Shown: positions 1 to 9,286 of the stretch, piece after piece | Position numbering within the stretch: the first letter of the stretch is position 1 | Layout of the letters: the number at the start of each line of letters is the position of its first letter | Assembly: GCA_963739095.1 (NCBI GenBank) | Contig: CAVTZF010000033.1 | Location: 35,722 to 99,721 of the forward strand | DNA length: 64,000 nt | From: JACVRW01 sp963739095 | Lineage (GTDB): Bacteria; Actinomycetota; Thermoleophilia; Solirubrobacterales; Thermoleophilaceae | Direction: 5' to 3' | Notes under the pieces: model-generated | What the model saw: the letters and a program-made list of their open reading frames with translations, nothing else | Told to the model about the DNA's origin: nothing | Database searches by the model: none | Position numbers and translations under genes: made by a program

Positions 1-347
1 ATCAGCTCCACGCGGTGCTTGGCGAGCGTGCCGTCCTCGGAGAGCTGGCGGGCGAGGTCGAGCGCGGTGCCGCCGCCGAGCGTCGGCAGCAGCGCATCGG
101 GGCGCTCGCGCTCGATCACCCTCGCCACCGAGCCGGGCAGGAGCGGCTCGATGTAGGTGGCTGTGGCGAACTCGGGGTCGGTCATGATCGTCGCCGGGTT
201 GGAGTTGACGAGCACGACCTCGTAGCCCTCCTCGAGCAGGACCTTGCAGGCCTGCGCGCCCGAGTAGTCGAACTCGGCCGCCTGCCCGATCACGATCGGC
301 CCGGAGCCGAGCACGAGGATCTTCTTGATGTCGTCGCGCCTAGGCAC
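1..347 (-). CDS. carB: carbamoyl-phosphate synthase large subunit (N-terminal part, cut by window edge)
   Basis: CarB makes carbamoyl phosphate from bicarbonate, ATP and ammonia delivered by CarA, for pyrimidines and arginine. The visible 115 residues begin PRRDDIKKILVLGSGPIVIG and continue through GQAAEFDYSGAQ and VLVNSNPATIMTD to LLPTLGGGTALDLA, the classic start of the first ATP-grasp half. The start is a GTG, just inside the end of the preceding small gene (8-bp overlap), which suggests translational coupling. It is the last visible gene of the pyr operon; the remaining ~950 residues lie left of base 1. The identification is firm; only the start codon is inferred. Confidence 0.95.
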   Translation of the reverse strand, partial: MPRRDDIKKILVLGSGPIVIGQAAEFDYSGAQACKVLLEEGYEVVLVNSNPATIMTDPEFATATYIEPLLPGSVARVIERERPDALLPTLGGGTALDLARQLSEDGTLAKHRVEL

Positions 348-747
348 GGGCCGCCTCCAGTGCGTCCTCGTAGGAGCGGAACGCCTCCCCGCGCGCAAGC
401 CTGCCGTCGCGGCACCAGTAGACGAGCGAGACGTCCTCCTCGACGCTGGCCCCGCTCGCGCGCCCCCGCGCGGTGGAGCGCGCCTGCACGACGACGGCGT
501 CGCCCAGCGACTCGAGTGAGCGGATGTGCACCTCACCGCCGCCGAACACCTCGGCGCGGTCGCGGTAGTAGCGCTCGACGCCCTCGCGCCCGCGGTAGGT
601 GACCCGCTGAGCGCCGGCCGTCCCGACGATGATCGGCCTCCACTCGACATCCGCGGCGAAGAAGTCGTCGAACGCGTCGAGGAGCGCGTCGACGTTTTCG
701 TTGTGGGTTTCGAGCATCCGTCGCACCAGATCTTCCGCGTCGCTCAC
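340..747 (-). CDS. SnoaL/NTF2-like small protein inserted between carA and carB
   Basis: A 135-residue protein beginning VSDAEDLVRRMLETHNENVD, with the alpha+beta pattern of SnoaL/NTF2-like ketosteroid-isomerase folds: an N-terminal helix pair, then FDDFFAADVEWRP, YRGREGVERYYRD and a final strand (EDVSLVYWCRDGRLA). Such proteins bind or isomerise small hydrophobic ligands, or have only a structural role; no substrate can be named. The GTG start overlaps the carA stop as GTGA, and its stop lies 8 bp inside carB, so it is co-translated with both carbamoyl-phosphate synthase subunits. The family call rests on the visible pattern only. Confidence 0.75.
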   Translation of the reverse strand: MSDAEDLVRRMLETHNENVDALLDAFDDFFAADVEWRPIIVGTAGAQRVTYRGREGVERYYRDRAEVFGGGEVHIRSLESLGDAVVVQARSTARGRASGASVEEDVSLVYWCRDGRLARGEAFRSYEDALEAARA

Positions 748-1865
748 GCCACCAGGCGCTCCATGAAGCGGTCGAAGAGATGCACCGCGTCGTGCGGGCC
801 GGGCCCGGCCTCCGGGTGGTACTGGACGGTCGAGCCTGGCACGTCGCGCAGGACCAGCCCCTCGACCGTGCGGTCGTAGAGGTTCAGCTGCTGCAGCTCC
901 GCGGTGCCGAAGTCGGTCTCCCAGCGAACCGGCTCGTCGCCCTCGATCGTGCGCTCGCCGCCGGGGCCGAGCACCGCGAAGCCGTGGTTCTGCGAGGTGA
1001 TCTCGATCCGGCCGGTCTCGAGGTCCTTGACCGGGTGGTTCGCGCCGCGGTGGCCGAAGGGCAATTTGAAGGTCTCGAGCCCGACCGCCCGGCAGAGCAG
1101 CTGGTGGCCGAGGCATATGCCCCAGACCGGCACCTTGCCGACGACGTCGCGCACGGTGTGGACGACGTACTCGAGCGCCGCCGGGTCGCCGGGGCCGTTG
1201 GCGAGGAAGATCGCGTCGGGCTCCCGCGCGAGCAGCTCCGCCGCCGGCGTCGTGCAGGGGTGGAGCTCGAGGTGGACGCCGCGCTCGCGCAGGTTGCGCA
1301 CGATCGAGCTCTTGATGCCGGTGTCGATGCCGATCACGCGCGGGCCGTCGCCCTCGAGGATCTGCGCCTCGGCCGGCGTGACCTCGCGGGCGAGGTCGCG
1401 GCCCGCCATCGCCGGCTCGGCGAACACCCGCTCGCGCGCCTCCGACTCCGGCACGCGCGCGTCGAAGACGCCGCCCCGCATCGCCCCCTGGTCGCGGATG
1501 TGCCGGACGAGCGCACGCGTGTCGACTCCGCTCAGCGCCGGGATGCCGCAGTCGGCGAGCCAGGTGAGCCAGCCACCCTCCGCGTAGGGAGCGTCCTCAC
1601 GGTCGACCCCCTCGCGCATGATCACCGCGCGCGCGTGGATGCGGTCCGACTCCATGTGCTGAGCCGCCACGCCGTAGTTGCCGATCAAGGGGTAGGTGAA
1701 GACGATGATCTGGCCGGCGTAGCTCGGGTCGGTCACCGCCTCCTGATAGCCGGACATCGCGGTGTTGAAGACCACCTCCCCGGTAGCCAGGCCCGACGCT
1801 CCGACCGCCTCGCCGTCGAAGCGCGTGCCGTCCTCGAGCAGCAGGTACGCGGCCGCCACCGTCAC
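744..1865 (-). CDS. carA: carbamoyl-phosphate synthase small subunit (glutaminase)
   Basis: CarA hydrolyses glutamine and passes ammonia to CarB. The 373-residue length is normal. The N-terminal CPSase small-chain domain shows FNTAMSGYQEAVTDPSYAGQ; the class I glutamine amidotransferase domain has the nucleophile elbow VWGICLGHQLL and the His/Glu part of the triad in VQYHPEAGPGP. The GTG start (VTVAAAYLLLEDG) sits in a GTGA overlap with the pyrC stop, the same coupling used elsewhere in this operon. A longer upstream reading exists but would only run antisense-like sequence through pyrC. No anomalies are seen. Confidence 0.96.
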   Translation of the reverse strand: MTVAAAYLLLEDGTRFDGEAVGASGLATGEVVFNTAMSGYQEAVTDPSYAGQIIVFTYPLIGNYGVAAQHMESDRIHARAVIMREGVDREDAPYAEGGWLTWLADCGIPALSGVDTRALVRHIRDQGAMRGGVFDARVPESEARERVFAEPAMAGRDLAREVTPAEAQILEGDGPRVIGIDTGIKSSIVRNLRERGVHLELHPCTTPAAELLAREPDAIFLANGPGDPAALEYVVHTVRDVVGKVPVWGICLGHQLLCRAVGLETFKLPFGHRGANHPVKDLETGRIEITSQNHGFAVLGPGGERTIEGDEPVRWETDFGTAELQQLNLYDRTVEGLVLRDVPGSTVQYHPEAGPGPHDAVHLFDRFMERLVA

Positions 1866-3232
1866 ACCACCGCCCCGAGTGCGAACGAGCGCTCCCGGTA
1901 GGCGACCGCGCCGTCGGCAATCGTCATCCGCACGCGGCCCGTGAGCCGGCGGCCGGCGAAGGCGCAGTTCTCCGAGCGGCTCTCGTAGCCCGCCTCCCCC
2001 ACCTCCCACTCGGCATCGAGGTCGGCGAGGCAGACGTTCGCGGCCGAGCCCGGGGCGAGCGACGGCGTGACCAGCCCGAACGGCTCGCCGCCGGCGGTCA
2101 TCCGCTCGACGAGCAGGCCGAGCTCGACGAGGCCGGGCAGCACCAGGCCGGTGTGTAGCGCCGCGAACGCCGTCTCGAGTCCGGTGACGCCCAGCGGTGC
2201 GAGCTCGAAGGGCTGCTCCTTCTCCTCGCGCGCGTGCGGGGCGTGGTCGGTGGCGACGAAGTCGATCGCGCCGGAGCGCAGCGCCTCGATCAGCGCCTCG
2301 CGGTCGGCGGGCGCGCGCAGCGGCGGGTTCATCTTCATGTTCGTATCGAGGCCGCGGACGTCCTCGTCGGTGAGCAGCAGGTGGTGCGGCGTGGCCTCGC
2401 AGGTGACCTGGATGCCGGCTGCCTTGGCGCCGACGATCGCCTCGACGGTCTCGCGTGCGGAGACGTGCTGCACGTGGATGCGCCCTTCCTCGTAAGCGGC
2501 CAACGCGCAGTCGCGGGCGACCATCGTCGACTCGGACACCGACGGCATCCCCGCCACGCCGAGCAGTGCCGACACCTCGCCCTCGTGCATCGCGCCGCCC
2601 GCCGAGAGCGACGGGTCCTCCTCGTGCAGGGCCAGCAGCCGGCCCGCGAGCCGCTGGTACTGGAGGGCCTGGCGCATGACGCCGGCGGAGCGCACCGGAA
2701 GGCCGTCGTCGGTGAAGGCGACCGCGCCGACCTCGGCAAGCTCCGCCATCTCGGTCAGCTCCTCACCCCGCTGCCCGACCGTGATCGCCGCCAGGAAGCC
2801 GGTCGGGATGCGCGCCTCGGCGCGCGCCCGTTCGCGCAGCGAGCGCAGCACGGGCGCCGAGTCCACCACCGGCTCGGTGTTGGGCTGGGCGAGGATCGCG
2901 CAGAAGCCGCCGGCCGCCGCCGCGCGGGTGCCGGAGTCGATGTCCTCCTCGTCCTCGCGCCCGGGCGTGCGCAGGTGGACGTGGGGATCGACGAAGGCCG
3001 GCAGCGCGTGGAGGCCCTCGGCGTCGACGACCTCCGCGCCCTCCGGCGCGGGGAGCCCCTCGCCGAGCTCCGCGACGCGGCCGTCCCGGATGAGCAGATC
3101 GGCGGCGCCGTCGAGGCCGGCGCGCGGGTCCAGCAGGCGAGCGCCGCGCAGCAGAACCGTCGCCGGCGGCGAGCCCGCGCGGTCGAGCTCCACGGCCGGG
3201 CGGCCGCCACTCGGAGCGGGAGCCGGGTTCAT
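1862..3232 (-). CDS. pyrC: dihydroorotase
   Basis: Dihydroorotase catalyses the reversible cyclisation of N-carbamoyl-aspartate to dihydroorotate, the third pyrimidine step. At 456 residues it fits class I (PyrC/AllB-like amidohydrolase). The metal site is seen in FVDPHVHLRTPG, and later metal and catalytic residues in CEATPHHLLL and DFVATDHAPHA; NMKMNPPLR supplies the substrate-binding region. The ATG overlaps the pyrB stop (ATGA), and the gene's end overlaps carA. The first ~25 residues are Pro/Ala-rich and probably an extension ahead of the amidohydrolase fold. Confidence 0.96.
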   Translation of the reverse strand: MNPAPAPSGGRPAVELDRAGSPPATVLLRGARLLDPRAGLDGAADLLIRDGRVAELGEGLPAPEGAEVVDAEGLHALPAFVDPHVHLRTPGREDEEDIDSGTRAAAAGGFCAILAQPNTEPVVDSAPVLRSLRERARAEARIPTGFLAAITVGQRGEELTEMAELAEVGAVAFTDDGLPVRSAGVMRQALQYQRLAGRLLALHEEDPSLSAGGAMHEGEVSALLGVAGMPSVSESTMVARDCALAAYEEGRIHVQHVSARETVEAIVGAKAAGIQVTCEATPHHLLLTDEDVRGLDTNMKMNPPLRAPADREALIEALRSGAIDFVATDHAPHAREEKEQPFELAPLGVTGLETAFAALHTGLVLPGLVELGLLVERMTAGGEPFGLVTPSLAPGSAANVCLADLDAEWEVGEAGYESRSENCAFAGRRLTGRVRMTIADGAVAYRERSFALGAVV

Positions 3233-4179
3233 GCGGGCTGGGGCTCCGACTCGAGCTGCGCGCGGGCGCCGCTGGGCGCTCCGCGGCCTGCCAGCAGCTC
3301 GTACAGCACCGCCATGCGGACGACGACGCCGGACTCGACCTGCTCGGTGATAAGTGCCTGCGGCGAGTCGATCACCTCAGCGGACAGCTCGACGCCGCGG
3401 TTGACCGGGCCGGGATGCATCAGCAGCTGGTTCGGGCCCAGCCGCCGGCCGTCGATCTGGTAGCGCGCCGCGTACTCGCGCAGCGAGGGGACGAAGCTCC
3501 CCTGCATGCGCTCGCGCTGCATCCGCAGCGCGTAGACGACGTCGGCCCCCGGCAGCTCGTCGAGCGTGTAGCGCACCTCGCAGCCGAGCGACTCGATCCC
3601 GCGCGGGATCAGCGTCGGCGGCCCGCAGACGGTCACCTGACAGCCCATGCGCGTGAAGGCCAGCACGTTCGAGCGCGCCACGCGGCTGTGCAGGACGTCG
3701 CCGACGATCCAGACGCCGAGGCCCTCGAGCGAGCCGACGCGGCGCTTGAGCGTGTAGAGGTCGAGCAACGCCTGGGTCGGGTGCTCGTGCTTGCCGTCGC
3801 CGGCGTTGATGACCGACGCGCGCGTCCAGCGCGCCACGAGCCCGGCGGCCCCCGCGTGCGGGGTGCGGACGATGATCGCGGCGGGGTCGTAGGCGGAGAG
3901 CGTCTGAACCGTGTCCTTCAGGGACTCGCCCTTCTCGACCGCCGAGCCGCTCGCCTTGACCGTCACGAGGTCGGCCGAGAGCCGCTTGGCGGCCAGCTCG
4001 AAGCTCGACTGGGTGCGAGTCGACGCCTCGTAGAAGAGATTGATGACGGTGCGGCCGCGCAGCGTCGGGACCTTCTTGATCTCACGCCCCGAGACCTCCG
4101 CGAAGCTCTCCGCCCGCCCGAGGAGACGCTCGATGTCCTCGCGCGAGAGATCGTCCACCGTCAGGAGATGCCTATGCAT
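3229..4179 (-). CDS. pyrB: aspartate carbamoyltransferase catalytic subunit
   Basis: PyrB condenses carbamoyl phosphate with aspartate. The 316 residues start MHRHLLTVDDLSREDIERLL. The carbamoyl-phosphate loop is INLFYEASTRTQSSFE, the HPTQALLDLYTL motif follows, and the C-terminal aspartate loop is LLMHPGPVNRGVE. The chosen ATG lies 8 bp inside the end of pyrR; a reading 16 codons longer would run deeper into pyrR and has no family support. No pyrI regulatory chain is present, as is usual outside the enterics. The gene sits between pyrR and pyrC with overlaps on both sides. Confidence 0.96.
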   Translation of the reverse strand: MHRHLLTVDDLSREDIERLLGRAESFAEVSGREIKKVPTLRGRTVINLFYEASTRTQSSFELAAKRLSADLVTVKASGSAVEKGESLKDTVQTLSAYDPAAIIVRTPHAGAAGLVARWTRASVINAGDGKHEHPTQALLDLYTLKRRVGSLEGLGVWIVGDVLHSRVARSNVLAFTRMGCQVTVCGPPTLIPRGIESLGCEVRYTLDELPGADVVYALRMQRERMQGSFVPSLREYAARYQIDGRRLGPNQLLMHPGPVNRGVELSAEVIDSPQALITEQVESGVVVRMAVLYELLAGRGAPSGARAQLESEPQPA

Positions 4180-4729
4180 GCTGTGCCTCCGCGATTCCCA
4201 CTTCGTCCACCCCGTCGAGCTCCTCAACCCTCACGTTGACGCGCTCCTCGCGCGACGTGGGCAGGTTCTTGCCCACGTAGTCCGGCCGGATCGGCAGCTC
4301 GCGGTGGCCGCGGTCGGCGAGCACAGCCAGCTGTACGCGGCTCGGCCGGCCGTAGTCGAACAGGGCGTCGATCGCCGCGCGCACGGTGCGGCCCGTGTAG
4401 AGGACGTCGTCGACCAGCACGATCGTCGTGTCCTCGACGGGGAAGTCGATATGCGAGGCGTGCACGACGGGCTGGTAACTGGGGCCGCGGATGCCCACGT
4501 CGTCGCGGTAGAAGCTGATGTCGATGTCCCCGAGCGGGACCGGCTCGCCCACCAGCTCGGCGACGAGGTCGCGCAGGCGCGCGCCCAGCACGGCGCCGCG
4601 ACGGTGAATCCCAACGACCGCGAGCCGGGTGGGAATAGGCGACCGACCCGTGTTCTCGACGATTTCGTGTGCGATCCGCACCAGCGTGCGCCGCACGTCC
4701 TCGCGGTCGAGGACCGTCTTCTCCTGCAC
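4172..4729 (-). CDS. pyrR: bifunctional pyr operon regulator / uracil phosphoribosyltransferase
   Basis: PyrR binds pyr mRNA in the presence of UMP/UTP and represses downstream genes; many members also act as uracil phosphoribosyltransferase. The 185 residues carry the PRPP-binding motif TTIVLVDDVLYTGRTVRAA and the N-terminal signature EKTVLDREDVRRTL. The start is GTG, preceded at 9 nt spacing by an AAGGGG Shine-Dalgarno. That ribosome site is part of a PyrR-binding hairpin (4739-4772), so the gene very probably autoregulates at translation. It is the first gene of the operon and faces a divergent small gene at 4850. Confidence 0.96.
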   Translation of the reverse strand: MQEKTVLDREDVRRTLVRIAHEIVENTGRSPIPTRLAVVGIHRRGAVLGARLRDLVAELVGEPVPLGDIDISFYRDDVGIRGPSYQPVVHASHIDFPVEDTTIVLVDDVLYTGRTVRAAIDALFDYGRPSRVQLAVLADRGHRELPIRPDYVGKNLPTSREERVNVRVEELDGVDEVGIAEAQHA

Positions 4730-4738
4730 TCCGAACCG

Positions 4739-4772
4739 CCCCTTCTGGCCTCTCAGGACCTGGTTAAAGGAA
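4739..4772 (-). promoter_or_regulatory. PyrR-binding RNA hairpin sequestering the pyrR Shine-Dalgarno
   Basis: In the minus-strand transcript the bases from 4760 down to 4747 read GGUCCUGAGAGGCC. This matches the known PyrR-binding consensus ARUCCNGNGAGGYU at 12 of 14 positions, and the two mismatches (A to G at position 1, U to C at position 14) preserve their base pair. The lower stem is UUCCUU (4772-4767) with AAGGGG (4744-4739), six pairs including two G-U. That right arm is the pyrR Shine-Dalgarno, 9 nt before the GTG. PyrR binding would therefore hide the ribosome site, the translational mode reported for mycobacteria. Confidence 0.85.
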
Positions 4773-4835
4773 CCTGCGAGCGAGAGTACCAGCGGTCGCC
4801 GACGACCATGGTTCGCACGCCTCCGTGGTTGCAGC

Positions 4836-4841
4836 TAATCT
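4836..4841 (+). promoter_or_regulatory. -10 box TAATCT of a likely leaderless gene
   Basis: TAATCT lies 8 nt before the ATG at 4850, leaving no room for a Shine-Dalgarno. The spacing matches the other leaderless candidates in this window. No convincing -35 box is seen. Confidence 0.55.
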
Positions 4842-4849
4842 CGCAATAG

Positions 4850-5140
4850 ATGAATTCCGATCGAGCGAAGGCATACGGCCGCCTCATGGAGGTCGCCTCG
4901 GCCGAGGGTCCCGAGGCCCTCGAGCCCGACGAGCGCACCATTCTGCGCGAGGCCGCCGACGCCCTCTTCTTCTGCGAGGACATCTCGCTCGACGAGGAGG
5001 CGCGCGAGGCGCTCGCCCAGATCGGCGACCTCACCGGCACGCTCGTGGGCTCCGAGCGCTGGGAGGCCCCGCACGCCGAGCGGGTCCTGCAGGACCTCGA
5101 GGCCTGCGGCCCGGCGCAGCTGGTGCGCCTCGGCGACTAG
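4850..5140 (+). CDS. small acidic protein of unknown function
   Basis: A 96-residue acidic protein (MNSDRAKAYGRLMEVASAEG...), predicted largely helical with no membrane segment and no motif I recognise. It is transcribed divergently from pyrR, with 120 bp between the starts. A TAATCT box 8 nt before the ATG suggests leaderless translation. Codon use is strongly GC-third-position biased like its neighbours, which supports a real gene. It ends 40 bp before the convergent stop of the LAL regulator. Confidence 0.75.
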   Translation: MNSDRAKAYGRLMEVASAEGPEALEPDERTILREAADALFFCEDISLDEEAREALAQIGDLTGTLVGSERWEAPHAERVLQDLEACGPAQLVRLGD

Positions 5141-5180
5141 CTGTCCTCGGCAGACACCGAGACCAACCGCGCACTGTCAC

Positions 5181-8004
5181 TCAGCCATGGCGGGCGAGCT
5201 CGACCCGCGAGCGGACGCCGAGCTTGGCGTAGATGTTGCGCAGGTGCGCCTCGATCGTCCTGGTGCTGAGCACGAGCTGCTCGGCGATCTCGCGGTTCGT
5301 GTTACCGGCAGCGACCAGATCGGCGATCTGTCGCTCGCGAACGGTGAGCGGGCCGTCGCCCGCTTCACGGGCAGGAGCCTGGACGCGGTGGCCGAGCCGG
5401 CGCAACTCGCGAACTGCCTCTTGGCGGCGTCGCTGCGCCCCGAAACGATCGAATGCCGCCTGCGCTTCGACGAGCACCGGGATGGCGCGGGGGCGGTCAC
5501 CGGCGGCGGCGTACGCTCTTCCCTCGGCCAGCATCGCGCACGCCGATAGGAGCGGTGCGCCGGCAGCGGCCTCGCGCGCTGCGGCCGCGGCTCCGGCGGC
5601 CCCGGCCGCGTCGGCGCCCGCCGCCAAGATCGCAGCGCGCGCAATGCCGGCGATCGCTCGCGCTGGCCCGGTGCCGGCGCGCGCGGCAGCGTTCTCCGCC
5701 TGCCGCAGGGTGGCCTGCGCGGCGCCGATCTCCCCCAGTGCGAGCTGCGCGTCGACGAGGGCCGCCGCGGCGGCGGGCCGGTCGGCCGGCGGCACACGTG
5801 CGAACTCGGGACCGAACCCTTCGAGCATCACGGGCACGGCGCGATCCGGTCGGCCGGCGGCGGTCAGCGCAGCGCCGAGGCACCAGCCAGGCTGTCCGGC
5901 GGCGTGTAGATCTGGCCGGGTTCCCTCCTGAGCGGCATCCTCGCCGTGGCGGAGCGCAAGCGCGATGTCGCCGGCGGCAAGCCAGGCTCCCGAGAGTGCG
6001 CTCTGGGCCCACAGGAGCATGCGGGGGCTGCCCGCGAGGCGTGCGCGCTCCAGGCCCTCCTCCGCCGCCGCACATGCCTCGGCCAGGCGGCCCAGCTCGA
6101 CCAGCGTGGCCACCGACTCAACGGTGAGGATCAGCAGCACCCGCTCGCGTCCCGTCTCCGCGGCCATCGCGGAGCCGCGCGTGAGGTCGGCGAGTGACGC
6201 TTCGAACTGTCCGAGCACACGGCGCGCGCGTCCGTGCATCCAGAACGCCGGTAGGCGTGTCGCCACCTGTGTGTCCGTCAGCCGCTCCAGCGCGGCGGCG
6301 GACTCCTCGAGGCGACGAACAGCATCGGGTCCATCGGCGGCTGAGGCGCTCGCGAGCGCGTCACCGGCGAGGGCCGCCAGCTCGAACACCGGATCGCCGA
6401 GGGCGCGGGCATCCGCGATCGCGTCGCTGGCCTGGGCCTTCGCGTCCTCCAAGTCGCCGGCAAGCAGCGCCATCAGCGTAAGCGCGAGCCGAAGGCGAAA
6501 ACGGTTCGGGGAGGCCTCTGCCGGAAGCTCGCCGAGGACGACGTGCAGCCGCCGCCGAGCCTCCTCATGCCCGCCGAGCCACCACTCCTGGTTGGCGAGC
6601 GCGACCGTCAGCTCGAGCCGGTCGCCTGCCTCGGCGCCCCGGAGCCCGTCGACGAGCGTCTGGCGGGCCGCCTTCGGATCGCCGGCAGCGGCCTGTGCGT
6701 CGGCCAGCAACCGCTGCAGGCGGCTGCGGCGGCTTCGCTGAGCCGGGTCGTCAGGCAACAGTCGCAGCGCGGCGGCATAGCACCGCGCCGCGGTCCTCGG
6801 CGCCGGGGACTGCAGCTCCGCGGCTGCGGAGCTGAGCAGGGTGATGGCCTTCTCGTCGCCGAGGCGGCCGGCGTGCTCGACGTGGTGGGCGCGCTGGACC
6901 GCGCCCGCGCCGCGGCGCTCGAGCTCCTCGGCCGCGCGAGGCGTGCGCACCGATCCGCCACCCGGGCGGCGATGCCGTGTAGACGGCGTGGCGCACCACC
7001 GGGTGGCGAAATGCGAACCGGCGCGCCGTCCCGGCCGGCCTGACCAGGGCACGGACGAGTAGCTCGTCGAGTGCATGCAACGCTGTCCGTTCGTCCATCT
7101 CGGCCACCGCGGCGGCCAGCCCGGGCTCGAACGGGTCGCCGGCCACGGCGGCCGCGTCGAGCACCCTTCGCGCATCCGGCGTCAGTGCCGACAGCTCGGC
7201 ACCAAGAGCGGCGGCGACCGCGGGCGGCACGGATTCGTCAGCAGCGTCGGCGGCGAGCGCCGGTGTCGCGCTCACGCGCGCGAGCTGCTCGAGGTAGAAA
7301 GGGTTGCCGCCGGTCTGCGGGTAGATCGCCGCGGCCGCATCGCCGACCAGCTCGGCCGCCTCCGTCTCGCTCAGGGGGGCGAGCTTCAGCGAGAGCACGC
7401 GGTCCTCTCGCTGTGCGCCGGCGAGCGCAAGGCCCAATTGGTCGGGTACCTGGCCCTCGCGCGCGGCCACCGCAAACAGCACGGGCGCCGCGGGCGGCCG
7501 GCTCACCAGCGCCGCCAGAGCGTCAAGCGACGCCGGGTCGGCCCAGTGGACGTCGTCCAGCCAGACGATCAGCGGGCGGACCGCCGCCAATCGCTCGAGC
7601 AGATCCCGCAGCGCCCGGTGCGTGCGATGACGATCGCCCGACGCTGCTCCGGCCGCAGCATCCGCGAGAGCGGGCAACAGAGGCCCAAGCTCCAAGGGCT
7701 CGGCAAGGCCCAGCTGCGACACCCGGCGCTGACCCAGTTCCGCGAGGTGACCGTCCAGCGCCTCGGTCCAGAGCACATAGGGCAGATCACTCTCGAATTC
7801 CGAGGCGCGCGCACCGAGCACGGTTGCGCCGTCCGCTGCAGCGGTCGTCGCCAGATGTGCAACCAGCCGCGACTTGCCGATGCCGGGCTCGCCCTCGATC
7901 TCGACCACGGCCCCTCCCTGCTCGGACAGATCGCGCAGCGCGCCGGCGATCGCCTCGCGCTCGCGTGTCCGGCCGACCATCTCCGATCGAGCAGAGTCGC
8001 CCAC
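5181..8004 (-). pseudogene. LuxR-family large ATPase (LAL/MalT-like) regulator, split by one frameshift near 6939
   Basis: LAL regulators couple an AAA-type NTPase and a sensor repeat region to a C-terminal LuxR helix-turn-helix. The N-terminal frame (8004 to ~6940, GTG start) shows MVGRTRERE, Walker A GEPGIGKSRL and Walker B LIVWLDDVHWADP. The C-terminal frame (~6939 to 5181) shows helical TPR-like repeats and LTVRERQIADLVAAGNTNRE ending in LRNIYAKLGVRSRVELARHG. The two frames join at HAxASPPGWR if one base (the A at 6939, plus strand) is dropped. The gene then has exactly 941 codons, a normal size. It could be a real disruption or a consensus error. No partner operon is apparent; the target genes are unknown. 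Confidence 0.8.
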
Positions 8005-8116
8005 TCCCCCAGATTCTCGCGTAGCCGCTACCGCCGGCTGATTCTCCGGCGGCCCCGTAGCACGGTTAGGTGGTTACACCGATGCCCAGGCGTGTGAGTG
8101 GCGGGACACTGCTCCC

Positions 8117-8619
8117 ATGCACAAGGACGCCATTCACCCCGCCGTGCGCCCCGGCCACGTCCACCTCCGCGTCGCCGACCTCGACCGCGCACTCGCCTTT
8201 TACCGCGACGCGCTCGGCTTCGGGGTGACGGCGGACGCGCGCCGGGCCGGTCTCGACATGGTGCTGCTGGCCGCGGCGACTACCACCACCACATCGGCCT
8301 GAACACCTGGGGCAGCGAGGGCGCAACGCCTCCCCCGCCCGGCCACACGGGCCTCTACCACGTCGCATTCCTGTACCCCGACCAGCGCGAGCTCGGCCGG
8401 GCGGTGCGCCGGCTGCTCGACCACGGCTATCCGATCGGCCACGCCACGGATCACGGCGGAACCGTCTCGGTCTACCTCGAGGACCCCGATGGCAACGGCG
8501 TCGAGCTCTATTACGACCGCCCGCGCGCCTACTGGTTCGACTCGGACGGCAACCCGATCCTCAAGAACGAGCGCATCGACCCCAACGACCTTCTTTCGCC
8601 CCTGAGCAACGGACCCTGA
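8117..8619 (+). pseudogene. VOC-family (glyoxalase-like) protein, one frameshift near 8276
   Basis: Vicinal-oxygen-chelate proteins hold a metal in paired beta-alpha-beta-beta-beta modules and catalyse dioxygenase, lyase or isomerase reactions. The first part reads VRPGHVHLRVADLDRALAFY and GFGVTADARRAGLDMVLLAA. The rest, in another frame, reads YHHHIGLNTWGSEGATPPPP through VSVYLEDPDGNGVELYYDRP to SPLSNGP. Restoring one G in GCCGCGG-CGAC joins them at LLAAGDYHHHIGLNTW, giving 168 codons, the usual size for CatE-like VOC proteins. It is divergent from the LAL regulator (113 bp between starts). Real loss and sequencing error are both possible. Confidence 0.75.
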
Positions 8620-8726
8620 ACCACGCGCGCGCATAGGCGCCGCGGCTGGACCGACTCACCCAACTCCCCGAATCAAGCGCGGCCACGCCGTGGCCGCGAC
8701 CACAACCCATGCCCAAGGAGGCAACC

Positions 8727-9281
8727 ATGCAACCCCTCAAGTCCCTTCGCCGCGCTCTCGCTCTCGCCGTACTCGCGGTGCTCAGCCTCGCGCTCGTCGC
8801 GGCCGCCGCGGGCGCCCACGATGACTCGCGGCCGTCGAAGCATCGCGTCAGCGAGCGGCTGGTCGTCCGTGGCGACTCCACCGTGACGGACGGCAACTGC
8901 GACGCGAACGGGTGCGAGCTCCAGCTCGTCGACGGACGGTTCCGCGGCACGCCGGTCGGCACCGGCAGCTACACGGGAGACACGAAGCTCCGGCTGGCCG
9001 AGATGTTTCCCAACGGCGAGGGCGGCGCCTGCGCCCCGATTCAGGGACGCATCGAGCTCGGCACTGGCACGCCCGATCGCCTCGTGCTCGCGATCTCGGG
9101 CGACTCCTGTCAGGACGGCGCGGGCGACCCCACCACCACGTCGTTCACCGGCCTCGCCCGCTTCCTGGTCGTCCACGGGACCGGCAGCTACTCGAAGGCA
9201 TCGGGTAGCGGCACGGCCACATTCCTCGAGGACGCCGCCGACCACGACCGCATGACCCTGATTGGGCGCATCTCGCGCTGA
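8727..9281 (+). CDS. secreted protein of unknown function
   Basis: 184 residues starting MQPLKSLRRALALAVLAVLS, a clear signal peptide (Arg pair, then an Ala/Leu/Val core) likely cleaved after AAAGAHD. The ATG is preceded by AAGGAGG at good spacing, which favours it over the in-frame ATG 18 bp upstream. The mature part is rich in Gly, Thr and Asp with beta-strand character (GSYTGDTKLRLAEMFPNGEG, RFLVVHGTGSYSKASGSGTA), resembling allene-oxide-cyclase-like or dirigent-like small beta-barrels; I do not assign a function. A strong terminator follows 5 bp after the stop. Confidence 0.8.
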   Translation: MQPLKSLRRALALAVLAVLSLALVAAAAGAHDDSRPSKHRVSERLVVRGDSTVTDGNCDANGCELQLVDGRFRGTPVGTGSYTGDTKLRLAEMFPNGEGGACAPIQGRIELGTGTPDRLVLAISGDSCQDGAGDPTTTSFTGLARFLVVHGTGSYSKASGSGTATFLEDAADHDRMTLIGRISR

Positions 9282-9286
9282 AAGCC

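Noticed and set aside
780..3463. Long plus-strand reading frames opposite carA and pyrC
   Set aside because: They are Arg/Ala/Val-rich antisense frames produced by GC-rich third positions; the minus-strand genes have full family motifs.
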